Below, in pieces: positions 1 to 8,055 of a DNA stretch of 39,169 nucleotides (positions are counted from its first letter, which is position 1; each line of letters opens with the position of its first letter). Both the position numbers and the translations under genes were made by a program. The stretch is from positions 1 through 39,169 of IMG/VR virus record IMGVR_UViG_3300031772_008746; one strand, written 5' to 3'. The notes under the pieces were generated by a model. It did not search any database and was not told where the DNA came from. It worked only from the letters and a program-made list of their open reading frames with translations. Source of the stretch: a virus.

Positions 1-1
1 T

Positions 2-178
2 TACGCCTACTGGGGTAATGGCGAGGGTGTCAACGCCATGGTCATCAATCACAAAAATGTAACAGGTGAAGTAGCTGAACTTCTTAAACCATGGTACGGT
101 GGATCAGCATCAAAAGCTGCAGAACGATTGCTTGTCAGCGTCGCTGAACAGTTCTTCAATGATGCTTATCATGATTGA
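2..178 (+). CDS. C-terminal end of an unidentified protein (partial at window start)
   Basis: An open frame enters from the left edge and runs 58 codons to a TGA at 176-178. The readable tail begins YAYWGNGEGVNAMV and ends AEQFFNDAYHD. No family is recognised. It converges on the minus-strand phosphatase-like gene and overlaps its last bases by 10 nt, which is normal for this compact genome. The start and most of the protein lie outside the window. Confidence 0.5.
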   Translation, partial: YAYWGNGEGVNAMVINHKNVTGEVAELLKPWYGGSASKAAERLLVSVAEQFFNDAYHD

Positions 179-651
179 TCAGTTGACTTGAGATTGTCAT
201 GAATATATCGAGCAAACGTTCCATTGCACAGTGACATTTGCCTCTGTGAACGCACGTAAGCCAGACACTTTGAGCCGGGCCAGCCTGTCAAGTAGTGCAC
301 CGCTAGTGCCACGATGAATCCCGATCGATTGAGTCCGGCCATGCAAGTGACAAGGACTTTTTTGCCAGCTCGCACCAGATCAGCGACCTCATGAGCAGCG
401 GCAATCCACGTGGGCAGGAATTTTTCAAAGCGATGTAGTCTTGGGTCATCGTCGCCTGGGGCGCAGATCACCTGAATTCCATGATACATGCTAGAAACTT
501 GGTGATCTGCCGCAGCCAGAACCAAGACATCGAATCCATTGTCCTTGAGAACATTGCCGCCAGGAGGACAAGCACCTTGCCAGAGGGTTCCCCAGATATT
601 ATCCACGTCTAGTACGTTGAAGACATCATCAATTGATGGGTTATCGTTCAT
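169..651 (-). CDS. Dual-specificity / tyrosine phosphatase-like protein
   Basis: A 160-residue protein with the cysteine-phosphatase signature C-x5-R: Cys103 to Arg109 in VTCMAGLNRSG, in the usual position after a hydrophobic strand (KKVLVTC) and before a helix. The acidic run DDD at 67-69 could supply the general acid. The family removes phosphate from Ser/Thr/Tyr, and sometimes from sugars, lipids or RNA ends; the substrate here is unknown. The start is the ATG at 649-651, whose ATGA overlaps the upstream stop codon; an in-frame extension to 783 would lie inside the neighbouring gene and is rejected. It is the last gene of the minus-strand glycan operon, so a phospho-sugar or phosphoprotein substrate is possible, but that is inference. 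Confidence 0.8.
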   Translation of the reverse strand: MNDNPSIDDVFNVLDVDNIWGTLWQGACPPGGNVLKDNGFDVLVLAAADHQVSSMYHGIQVICAPGDDDPRLHRFEKFLPTWIAAAHEVADLVRAGKKVLVTCMAGLNRSGFIVALAVHYLTGWPGSKCLAYVRSQRQMSLCNGTFARYIHDNLKSTDQS

Positions 652-1052
652 CACATGTCCTTGACAATGACACTCGCAACTGTGCGTCGTGGAGGTCCCA
701 CCATGATCCGGTTTGTCAGGCCTTTGTCTTCCTTGACAGTAAACAGTCGCCCGATGGTGCCATCTGACTTGTAGAGCACGCACGCCTGGAGGATACAGTG
801 CACGTCGGGGCCCACGCGGAGTTCAACGCGGTTGCCTTCGCCGACCTTGATCTTGTGTGCACGGACCGCCTGATTGCGAGCGTCGATGCAGGTCTCAACC
901 AACGTTTCGTACCATTCACGGACAGTGCCGGTAAACTTGGGCAGCGTCCCGAGTAGTGGTAGTGTCCCGCTCTCGATCAATGAGATGTACGACTCGCCAG
1001 TTGTCTTGTTGACGAAGTTGCCGGGTTTCCGGCTCCAATACAATTCAATCAT
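651..1052 (-). CDS. Conserved-looking hypothetical protein (133 aa)
   Basis: Not recognised. The preferred start is the ATG at 1050-1052 (MIELYWSRKPGN), which overlaps the end of the upstream dehydrogenase gene by 8 nt; the longer frame to 1127 would be wholly internal to that gene. The protein has mixed alpha/beta character and no signal peptide or membrane segment. Residues 45-65 (WYETLVETCIDARNQAVRAH) look like a helix followed by beta-rich sequence. Its end overlaps the phosphatase-like start by ATGA, so it is probably co-translated with it. Confidence 0.7.
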   Translation of the reverse strand: MIELYWSRKPGNFVNKTTGESYISLIESGTLPLLGTLPKFTGTVREWYETLVETCIDARNQAVRAHKIKVGEGNRVELRVGPDVHCILQACVLYKSDGTIGRLFTVKEDKGLTNRIMVGPPRRTVASVIVKDM

Positions 1053-2034
1053 TTTTGTCACCTTTCTTGCTGACTGCGCGCCCTGGCATACGTTCCCAAT
1101 CACGGTGTTCTGGTGAAACCACTTCAAGGTTCTTGTCCCAGATGGCAGACATGACGGTGGGCGAGACGTTCAATTTTTTAGCTTCATAGATGAGTGCGTT
1201 CAAGTCTTTCGGAAAACAGTGCCCTCTGGCACCCGGAATGCCATCTGGACCTGGGACGTTCATGTGTGAACTGCCCAACCTGGCGTCCCACTTCGCGTAC
1301 TCGACGACTTTGTCGTAGTCAATGTTCATGCCTTTCTGATCAAGGGCCTCGCACACCTGAGACAGTTCACAGGAAAGCACCACGCGGGCCGCGAGCTGGA
1401 TGTTGGTGAAGTACTTGACCATTTCTGCCGTGGTACTTGACGTTTTGATGATCGGGACCTTTGGAAAGGCCTGTTGAAAAATGAGCTTGACGGCGTTGAT
1501 CCACGGGCGAGGTCCGCCGAGCACGATGCGGGACTGGTTTCGCATGTCGTCCAGGGCATTCGCTTCTGTGAGGAACTCCGGGCAGAACACCACATGGAGT
1601 CCAGTTCCCTCGAATTGCTTGTTCCAACGCTCTGTTGAACCGGGAGGCACAGTAGATTTGACGACTGCGATACGCACGCCGGGGACAGATGCCAACTCTT
1701 TCAGGACACCTTCAACGATCGTCAGATCTGCTTCACCGTCCTCGAACATCGGTGTTGGAAGACAGACGAAGTAGATGCCTGAAAAGTTCTTGGGTATGTC
1801 AGCTTTGTTACTGTGTTCACCCACCCGAATTCCTTCGCATACCACAACTAGATCAGTTACGCTGTGAACTTTGCATAGATCTCCATTGTCGTTAATTTGA
1901 ACGTAAGGCGCGCGCCCACCGGACGAAACTTTTCCTGCCTTATCGTAAGCAAGTACGTCGAACCCACGTTCGGTCAAAACTGTCGTCAGTGAACCGCCTA
2001 CAAATCCCTGTCCAATACACGCGATGCTTTTCAT
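1045..2034 (-). CDS. UDP-glucose/GDP-mannose dehydrogenase family protein, short form
   Basis: The family oxidises the C6 hydroxyl of a nucleotide sugar to a carboxylate with two NAD+. The 329-residue protein has an N-terminal Rossmann motif (CIGQGFVGG, residues 6-14), the KSTVPPGS segment (126-133), CPEFLTEANA (151-160), the central helix EMVKYFTNIQLAARV (204-218) and the catalytic cysteine motif GHCFPKD with Cys273. Canonical enzymes of about 390-450 residues carry a C-terminal nucleotide-sugar-binding domain; only about 55 residues follow Cys273 here, so that domain is missing or minimal. It lies among nucleotide-sugar and glycosyltransferase genes, which suggests a uronic-acid-type donor. 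The ATG start at 2032-2034 gives a complete Rossmann N-terminus. Confidence 0.9.
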   Translation of the reverse strand: MKSIACIGQGFVGGSLTTVLTERGFDVLAYDKAGKVSSGGRAPYVQINDNGDLCKVHSVTDLVVVCEGIRVGEHSNKADIPKNFSGIYFVCLPTPMFEDGEADLTIVEGVLKELASVPGVRIAVVKSTVPPGSTERWNKQFEGTGLHVVFCPEFLTEANALDDMRNQSRIVLGGPRPWINAVKLIFQQAFPKVPIIKTSSTTAEMVKYFTNIQLAARVVLSCELSQVCEALDQKGMNIDYDKVVEYAKWDARLGSSHMNVPGPDGIPGARGHCFPKDLNALIYEAKKLNVSPTVMSAIWDKNLEVVSPEHRDWERMPGRAVSKKGDKND

Positions 2035-2054
2035 GATGTTCTAATCTTACTTCA

Positions 2055-2630
2055 TTAAGGGACAGATTTACAAATCCACCTGCAGACGTCGTTCCATGAA
2101 CTCAAACGAAGCCATGCATTTCTGTTGGTATTCAAATCATCATACGTTAGTTCATCCATTGATTTCAAAACAGTGATCGGATCATCGTTCTGTGTCACTC
2201 GAACGAGCCCGACCCCATAGTCATAATTTCCCACGATTGCATCGAAATTTGGATTCGCTCGAATGTGAACCATGGCGCGCCAGGCGGTACCACATGCATC
2301 TTGCAGTTCATACCTCTGGTTGTGAGGATTGCAATCATGAAACAGAATTATGCCTCCGGAATTGAGGACCTTGAGAGAATTTTGAAAATCCTTCATCACC
2401 TGAGTGTGATGGTGAAAAGCGTCGATAAACACGATGTCAAATGTTTCTGTGTTCTGCAAAAAGAACTCATCAGTTGTCATCCTGTGGGTGCCACCTTGTT
2501 CTGAATCAACACCAATTTTATGAGAACAATTGACTCCATTGAAATTGCTGTTGAATTGACACCCAAGTTCCAGGTAGGTTTTGTACCCGTGGATATTGAT
2601 AGCTTGGTTGATGGTCTGTGTTCTATTCAT
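2055..2630 (-). CDS. Class I SAM-dependent methyltransferase (Methyltransf_24-like)
   Basis: A 191-residue protein with the class I fold order. Motif I is YLELGCQFNSN near residues 19-29, with a degenerate glycine loop. The acidic residue ending strand 2 is in IGVDSE. FDIVFIDAFHHHTQ is the DxFH motif typical of Methyltransf_24, and GGIILFHDCNPHN is strand 5 with its HDC. Such enzymes methylate sugars or small acceptors in polysaccharide clusters, and the glycan operon fits O-methylation of a sugar. No strong Shine-Dalgarno precedes the ATG at 2630, but no upstream in-frame start is better. A second, unrelated-length methyltransferase of the same superfamily lies at 14490-15215. Confidence 0.85.
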   Translation of the reverse strand: MNRTQTINQAINIHGYKTYLELGCQFNSNFNGVNCSHKIGVDSEQGGTHRMTTDEFFLQNTETFDIVFIDAFHHHTQVMKDFQNSLKVLNSGGIILFHDCNPHNQRYELQDACGTAWRAMVHIRANPNFDAIVGNYDYGVGLVRVTQNDDPITVLKSMDELTYDDLNTNRNAWLRLSSWNDVCRWICKSVP

Positions 2631-2642
2631 AGGTTGTGTCTT

Positions 2643-3434
2643 TCACTCAGGAATGAAGCGTCCTCTGTACGACGTTAGCCACGACATGAAGTTGCGTTCA
2701 GTTTCTGTCAACAACTTTGTATACTTCCGTGAGCTCACCGAGATATAAGTGACCCCGGGCTCGCGGGCCTCGAGTGGGGGCAGATCGAAGCACGGCACGA
2801 TCGAAAATTGCGTGTGTGCTGTGAAGTTTGGATCGTGCGTGTTCAAGTACTGTGCCTTCGTCTGTTCCAGCAGGAGAAACTTGTCCTCGTCGGTTCGCGG
2901 GATCCACGGGGGCCCGACCTTGTCAGTGATATCCTTGGCTGGGGTGCCTGCGTAGACGCGGTTCATCTCCATGTCCTTGGCAACGACAGAACCCAACATG
3001 GCCATCGACTTGGCTTTGGCGTGGATCGGTGAAACGAGGCACTGACCAACGAACCACACGTCGTCTTCTATCGTCATCTTCTTGACACTCATGAAACGAC
3101 AACCTTCGATGACGTCACCGTGTGCAATGTGGGTATAGAGATGACTAGCGATTCCAACGCCGATGTTGTTGCCTCCCGATAGACCCCCAGTACCATCGAG
3201 GACAGTGCGTTCGCCGAACCAACAGTTGTGACCGAACTCAATGTAACCACCGTCTCCTACATTGATGAGACAACCATCATGAACCTTGCAGTAGTCACCG
3301 AACTTGACGCGGCCATATCCAACGATGCGGACGCCAGGTCCGATGTGGGTCATGTCGCCGAGCTCGAGTTCAACGTTGTGACCAATCTTTGCAGTAGGAT
3401 TGACGTTGATGTACTTGCCATACTTGCGTAGCAT
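2643..3434 (-). CDS. Left-handed beta-helix (hexapeptide-repeat) acyltransferase
   Basis: The sequence shows repeated hexapeptide turns (IGHNVE, IGPGVR, VKFGDY, VHDGCL, IEFGHN, MTIEDDVW) over residues 15-160, followed by the family's typical SVVAKDM and VYAGTPAKDI ending. Such trimers transfer acetyl or similar groups from an acyl-CoA to sugar hydroxyl or amino groups. In this operon it could acylate the 4-amino group made by the DegT aminotransferase, as PglD-type enzymes do, but an O-acetyltransferase role is equally compatible. ATG at 3434 is preferred because a GGGGGTGAG stretch lies just upstream; GTG at 3440 overlaps the preceding stop and would add two residues. About 75 C-terminal residues after the helix are unassigned. 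Confidence 0.85.
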   Translation of the reverse strand: MLRKYGKYINVNPTAKIGHNVELELGDMTHIGPGVRIVGYGRVKFGDYCKVHDGCLINVGDGGYIEFGHNCWFGERTVLDGTGGLSGGNNIGVGIASHLYTHIAHGDVIEGCRFMSVKKMTIEDDVWFVGQCLVSPIHAKAKSMAMLGSVVAKDMEMNRVYAGTPAKDITDKVGPPWIPRTDEDKFLLLEQTKAQYLNTHDPNFTAHTQFSIVPCFDLPPLEAREPGVTYISVSSRKYTKLLTETERNFMSWLTSYRGRFIPE

Positions 3435-3436
3435 TC

Positions 3437-4354
3437 TCACCCCCTGATCAGGACCTCAGCGGTCCTGCTCCATTCGTCTGAATCACGAATGTATTCAACC
3501 GTTGAGTTGATTCGTTCTTGCAACTCTATTGGGTCCATTTGCGAGATTGTCTTGATAATCCCAGGTACCTCCTCGGGACGTTGGTAAAGAAACGTGTTCT
3601 TCACGTGGTCATTTACGTACGAAGAATGTTCAACTCCCCAGTTGCGGATGCTGATGCAACCTCGAGCACCGACCTCGATCTCGCGGGCCCACAGTCCGTC
3701 GTTGAGATTGTGAGGTGCACCTGCGATGGTGAAGGGACAGTCCTCAGAATGTACGTATACCTTGATCCTGTGGAGCGCGTTTAGGTACCCGCGATAGTCG
3801 TACCCGCCAGAAGCATTGACAGGCATTCCTGCGTCATCGAGCAGGTCAATCAACTTACGACGATGCGGGTGCATGCTACCGATGAATCCCAACTCAATGT
3901 GTCGATCAATCAACGGTGGCCCTCGATCACAGTATTGAGGCAACATCCACATCTTGACAAAGCGCGCCGGAACGCTGTGGGCCTCCATGTATTCTGCCCA
4001 CCACCTTGTCGTGACTGCCACAAAACTAAGATTCAACTGTTGTCCTATAAGAGCAAAGATCCCGTTATATGGACTTCCGTCCATGTACCCGTGCCAGGGA
4101 TCCTGCTCATACATGACCAGGGGGCAATTGCTCAGGTACGAATTCAAGGCACCGATCGAGCGATGTACTGTCCTCATCTTGAGACAGCTCACCACGTGAG
4201 AAGTGTTCGCTGGGACCTTGCTATTATGAAGTTCCGCTACGGTCACCTGAGTGACGTCAGCTTTACTTCTCAACGCGTCTAGAAGTTGGTGCTGAAAGCA
4301 GTTCGAGTGAACATACTCGAGCGAATCAACGAGCTGAATGATTTTGGGTTTCAT
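3437..4354 (-). CDS. GT-B glycosyltransferase, CgeB/glycosyl transferase group 1-like
   Basis: A 305-residue protein. The C-terminal half carries the nucleotide-sugar-binding pattern of CgeB-like glycosyltransferases: SEDCPF, then LWAREIEVGARGCISI with the conserved glutamate and Gly-Ala-Gly turn, GVEHSSYV, and a downstream LYQRPEEVPGI helix. The N-terminal half has Rossmann-like strands such as CPLVMYEQDPW. A near-perfect AGGAGGT Shine-Dalgarno lies 4 nt before the ATG at 4352-4354. The start overlaps the upstream glycosyltransferase end by 29 nt. Acceptor and donor are unknown. Confidence 0.8.
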   Translation of the reverse strand: MKPKIIQLVDSLEYVHSNCFQHQLLDALRSKADVTQVTVAELHNSKVPANTSHVVSCLKMRTVHRSIGALNSYLSNCPLVMYEQDPWHGYMDGSPYNGIFALIGQQLNLSFVAVTTRWWAEYMEAHSVPARFVKMWMLPQYCDRGPPLIDRHIELGFIGSMHPHRRKLIDLLDDAGMPVNASGGYDYRGYLNALHRIKVYVHSEDCPFTIAGAPHNLNDGLWAREIEVGARGCISIRNWGVEHSSYVNDHVKNTFLYQRPEEVPGIIKTISQMDPIELQERINSTVEYIRDSDEWSRTAEVLIRG

Positions 4355-5045
4355 CGTACCTCCTCAGACACTCTTCGAATGCCCGCTCAAATTCAGGATC
4401 ACCGTAGTTGTGTGTGTGGAGACCCATTGTCACCTGTTGCGCACCAACGAGGGCCATTCCACGGGTTCGGTCTGCTAGCTTTGTCCAGGCAATCTTGACG
4501 CGCTCGATGATGTCATTCTGATTCTTGAGAGCCCGGTGAACTCCATAATGAAACGCTTGTTTTTCACTGGCATGGAAGCAGTGCAAGCCTGCAGGTTCAA
4601 GTTCCTTGGGCAATTGCCCCTGACGAAGTACTAGCTCGTGGCCCGTATCAACACCTCGATCACAATATAGACCATCGCGTGACGGATTGAAGATAACTCG
4701 TGGACTGAAACAGTTGAGTCCATTGATCATGCTGTTTGTCATATAGTCGAACAATGGTGCCTGAACGGCAGTCACCCGCGGGTCGGCAGCAAACAATTGC
4801 CATATACGTGAAACAGTGAACTCGTCGCGGAGGACAGTATCAGCGTCGACCTTGATGAACAGATCATATTCACTTTTACAACTGTTCCAAACGTTCCACA
4901 GGATATTGTGAGCGTCTTTTTCAGGCAAGTTAGCAATGATGTGATGGGTAATTGCGACGTGCTCCTGCACTGTGATGAGACGTGATGATTCTTCGAAGTC
5001 GCCCTCGCGACAGTACAACGTGCCGATGAAAACCCTAGGTGTCAT
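4326..5045 (-). CDS. GT-A (family 2-like) glycosyltransferase
   Basis: The 239-residue protein begins with a short strand (RVFIGTLYCREGDF). The metal/nucleotide-binding DxD motif is in LFIKVDADTVL near residue 70, followed by the FTVSRIW and VTAVQAPLF strands usual for GT-A folds. The start is the ATG at 5043-5045, whose ATGA overlaps the aminotransferase stop; an in-frame extension to 5111 lies inside that gene and is rejected. Several His and Cys residues in the C-terminal third (HCFHASEKQAFHYGVH) may shape the active site. Specificity cannot be read. Confidence 0.75.
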   Translation of the reverse strand: MTPRVFIGTLYCREGDFEESSRLITVQEHVAITHHIIANLPEKDAHNILWNVWNSCKSEYDLFIKVDADTVLRDEFTVSRIWQLFAADPRVTAVQAPLFDYMTNSMINGLNCFSPRVIFNPSRDGLYCDRGVDTGHELVLRQGQLPKELEPAGLHCFHASEKQAFHYGVHRALKNQNDIIERVKIAWTKLADRTRGMALVGAQQVTMGLHTHNYGDPEFERAFEECLRRYDETQNHSAR

Positions 5046-6190
5046 TTCGTTAGCTCCATGACCCTGTGCGCAATGTGATGTATGTCTTCTTCTTGCAGCC
5101 ACCAACCGCAAGGCAATGAAAATTGATGGCTTGAAAATTCTCTAACGCCAGGCAAGTTTGTCTTAAATTGTTTGAATGCTGTGTAATCATCATTAGGAAC
5201 ATGAACAATACCGGCCATGATGCCTTCAATGTTCAGAACCCTCAACAATTCATCACGATCAATGTGAGCACGATTCGAATCAATTTTCATGGCATAGACC
5301 CAGTGACTAGAAAACGCATCATCATGACGTTTCAAAGGACGTACGCCAGCATGATTTCGAAAAATCTGATCATATATCGATGCATTTGACCGATGGGCAC
5401 CCAAAATTTGATCGATGTATTTGAGCTGTGACAGTCCAACTGCAGCAGCGAGATTGTTCATGTTGAACTTATAGCCACTTTCAACAATGTCAACGTCCCA
5501 ATGTTGTCCTCTCCAATCGCCTTTTTCATCTTTGACTCGATCGCGATCTAGACCAAACCATTTCAACGCTTTTGCACGATGGTGATCAGCTGGACGTTGA
5601 CAGACGAGCGCGCCCCCGTCGCCGGTCGTAAAGTGTTTGATAGCCTGAAAAGAGTAACACGTGTAGTGTGCCCAGGCATGGGCTGGTTTTCCTGCAAATC
5701 CTGAATCGAAAGCATGTGCGGCATCGAGAATCAAGGCAACACCGCGTTCATCACAGACCTGACGAATTCCTCGAAGATCAGGTGGCGTGCCGGCCCAAGC
5801 GACAACGATCACAGCCTTGGTTTCCAGTGTCATTGCACTTTCAACCGTTTGAGGTGTCACCATCCCAAATTCAGGATCAATGTCGGCCCAAACAATGTGG
5901 GCCCCGGCTACGATGATAGGAGTGTTTGATGCTACACATGTCATCGGTGTGCTGATCACATGATCCAAGTGTCCCACGTCTGCAAGGCGCAAGGCCAACG
6001 TCAAGGCAGACGTGCAACTGTTTGTCAGTATCAAATTGTCTGCCTGTAGTTCGTGCTCCATGGCCTCTGTCAACTTAGAAACCTCGACACCCTCATTGAT
6101 AAATCCCGAATCAAACACGGATTCGATCAAATTCAAGGCATCAACTTTGTTAACGTGAACCTTGAACAGAGGATATTTTGCTACACTCAC
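5042..6190 (-). CDS. DegT/DnrJ/EryC1/StrS-family PLP aminotransferase
   Basis: The family transfers an amino group from glutamate to a nucleotide-linked keto-sugar. The 382-residue length is typical. Visible landmarks are TNSCTSALTLAL (55-66), LDAAHAFD with Asp156 for the PLP ring nitrogen, and the Schiff-base lysine Lys185 in SFQAIKHFTTGDGG. The gene starts with GTG (6188-6190), overlaps the dehydratase stop as GTGA and has a GAGGAG Shine-Dalgarno 9 nt upstream. Lying next to a PseB-type 4,6-dehydratase, it most likely aminates the 4-keto intermediate, as PseC or PglE do. Confidence 0.92.
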   Translation of the reverse strand: MSVAKYPLFKVHVNKVDALNLIESVFDSGFINEGVEVSKLTEAMEHELQADNLILTNSCTSALTLALRLADVGHLDHVISTPMTCVASNTPIIVAGAHIVWADIDPEFGMVTPQTVESAMTLETKAVIVVAWAGTPPDLRGIRQVCDERGVALILDAAHAFDSGFAGKPAHAWAHYTCYSFQAIKHFTTGDGGALVCQRPADHHRAKALKWFGLDRDRVKDEKGDWRGQHWDVDIVESGYKFNMNNLAAAVGLSQLKYIDQILGAHRSNASIYDQIFRNHAGVRPLKRHDDAFSSHWVYAMKIDSNRAHIDRDELLRVLNIEGIMAGIVHVPNDDYTAFKQFKTNLPGVREFSSHQFSLPCGWWLQEEDIHHIAHRVMELTK

Positions 6191-7194
6191 TTGCGAATCT
6201 CCTCAATCGATCGACCAGCAAAGTCATCAGACTTCATGTCGATGATTCCAAGACTGGTCAAGTGTTGTCTAAGCTGTGCCTTCGTCATGACGTTCTGATC
6301 GCTCGAATACGTGAATCGGGGACCTGCGGCTGAAGAATGCGCCGGCTCGATCACATAGTGAAGATCGATGGATTCTGTACGAACAGATTCTGATTCATTG
6401 ATCAGATCCTCGTGTTTCTTTTCGCCCGGACGGAGGCCGACGATCTTGACCTTTTTGTCGTGTTGTTCGGCAAAGATCTCTGCAAGGTCTCCGATACGCA
6501 TTGAAAACAACTTGGGAATCCACGTTTGCCCATTATGGCCTTTTTCAATGGCACTGAGAATCAGATCGACAGAATCGTCCAGTGTCATGACGTACCTTGT
6601 CATATCAGGGTCGGTGACAGTCAAGAACTCTTGCGTCTCAGCCTGGTATTTGAACAGCGGGATGATGCTCCCGCGGGATTCAAGAACATTGCCATAGCGA
6701 ACTGCAAGAAACCTGACATCGGGTCGACCTGACAACTCTTGACTTGTCACAATGCGTTCTGACACGGCCTTACACATGCCATAGACGTTGACGGGAGAAC
6801 AAGCCTTGTCAGTGCTGACGAACAACACTGCGTGGAACGTCATGTCTCTCAGGTCGTTGATGGCAGCGACGATGTTTTGTGTTCCTATCAGGTTGGTGGC
6901 AACGGCTTCATTTGGACTGCGTTCACACGTGTCGACCTGCTTCAGTGCTGCTGCAATGATGACGTGGGCCGGCCTCACCTGACGAATGACGTCCTTGACA
7001 CGGGAATAATCACGCACGTCGCCGACGTAGAAATGAACGTCCCTACCCCGATCCTGCGCTGCAAGTTCGTTCTTGATCGTCCAGTGCTTTGCCTCATCGC
7101 GGGAGTACACAGAAACATGGTTCTTGCGCGACAATCGGTCGATCAGCTTTTTTCCTAGCGAGCCCGTGCCGCCAAAAATGAGGTACCGTGACAT
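6187..7194 (-). CDS. pseB: PseB/CapD-type UDP-N-acetylhexosamine 4,6-dehydratase
   Basis: A short-chain dehydrogenase of 335 residues, the size of soluble PseB rather than the membrane-bound FlaA1/PglF forms. It has the nucleotide-binding GGTGSLG (8-14), VYSRDE (29-34), GDVRD (58-62), AAALKQVDTCERSP (81-94), STDKACSPVN (127-136) with Asp129-Lys130, the Tyr138-x3-Lys142 pair, RYGNVLESRGS, and the late GLRPGEKKHEDL motif. The family converts UDP-GlcNAc to a 4-keto-6-deoxy sugar, in PseB with C5 inversion. It is the committing step for the aminotransferase that follows and overlaps it. The inverting versus retaining outcome cannot be settled by eye. Confidence 0.9.
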   Translation of the reverse strand: MSRYLIFGGTGSLGKKLIDRLSRKNHVSVYSRDEAKHWTIKNELAAQDRGRDVHFYVGDVRDYSRVKDVIRQVRPAHVIIAAALKQVDTCERSPNEAVATNLIGTQNIVAAINDLRDMTFHAVLFVSTDKACSPVNVYGMCKAVSERIVTSQELSGRPDVRFLAVRYGNVLESRGSIIPLFKYQAETQEFLTVTDPDMTRYVMTLDDSVDLILSAIEKGHNGQTWIPKLFSMRIGDLAEIFAEQHDKKVKIVGLRPGEKKHEDLINESESVRTESIDLHYVIEPAHSSAAGPRFTYSSDQNVMTKAQLRQHLTSLGIIDMKSDDFAGRSIEEIRK

Positions 7195-7224
7195 GTGTAG
7201 ATTATCCTTTATGTCGAACAGACG

Positions 7225-8055
7225 TTACATTACAGAGATCATTTCTTCAAATGATGGAACATTCAACTTAGAACACAGATCATGAACTGTTGACAATGTC
7301 CTATCAATTTTGTTGAAAGCAGCAGCGTGATTGATTGACAAGTTAAGTCCAAATTGTCGATTGAACGCTTCAAGCATCTCAGCTTTTGTTACAGGCGTTG
7401 GATTGAAAATGTGTCGAAGTCCGACGCAATATCGATCGTTCAATATGATGTCATCACAGCACTGAGCAAATTGTTGCGTTGTCACGCCGTTCCAGAGGTG
7501 ATTGGTGTAACCGGTGACAGACTTTCCTCGTTGTGACATAGCCCAACCTAGTAGGCTAACTGCCCCATGCAATTCTGTTCCCACAAACGATGTTCGAATG
7601 ACCATGCACGTGGTGGGTTCACCCGTGAGTTTTGACAAACCGTACGAATCGACCGGTTTGGGTTCATCGAGCTCCGTTGATTGTCCTTTTTCGCCACTAA
7701 AGACGCAGTCTGTCGAAATGTGAATCAAACGTGAACCAGCTTGTTCGCATGCTGCAGCCAATTTTTGGGGGAACACGACATTGAGACGGTACAGTTGCTC
7801 GTCATTCAGGGCATTCTGCTTGATCCCACCGATGCAATTGATGACGTAGTCGTATCCATCAAATGATGTCTTTGTTTTGGCATCGATGTAATCGAGTGCG
7901 TCAAAGTAAAAGTGTCGCGTGGGATCATAAGAGTATTTTATGTTACGCAGCGACAAGCTAACATCGTGATCTGTTTTGGTCACAAAATGGTGACCCAAAG
8001 CATGTCCCAACATACCTGTGCTACCCAAGACAGCTAGTTTATACCGCCTTGACAT
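7225..8055 (-). CDS. RmlD-like NAD(P)-dependent nucleotide-sugar reductase (SDR family)
   Basis: From the ATG at 8053-8055 the protein is about 276 residues, beginning MSRRYKLAVLGSTGMLGH with the GxxGxxG dinucleotide motif. It continues with YVINCIGGIKQ, LIHISTDCVFSG and a YGLSK catalytic Tyr-x3-Lys, all in the order of dTDP-4-dehydrorhamnose reductase and of WbjC/CapF-like reductases. These reduce 4-keto (or epimerised) 6-deoxy nucleotide sugars. It sits directly upstream of the PseB-type dehydratase, so a shared 4-keto intermediate is likely. The start overlaps the preceding glycosyltransferase by 17 nt; a longer frame to 8106 lies inside that gene. The exact product is inference. Confidence 0.87.
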   Translation of the reverse strand: MSRRYKLAVLGSTGMLGHALGHHFVTKTDHDVSLSLRNIKYSYDPTRHFYFDALDYIDAKTKTSFDGYDYVINCIGGIKQNALNDEQLYRLNVVFPQKLAAACEQAGSRLIHISTDCVFSGEKGQSTELDEPKPVDSYGLSKLTGEPTTCMVIRTSFVGTELHGAVSLLGWAMSQRGKSVTGYTNHLWNGVTTQQFAQCCDDIILNDRYCVGLRHIFNPTPVTKAEMLEAFNRQFGLNLSINHAAAFNKIDRTLSTVHDLCSKLNVPSFEEMISVM

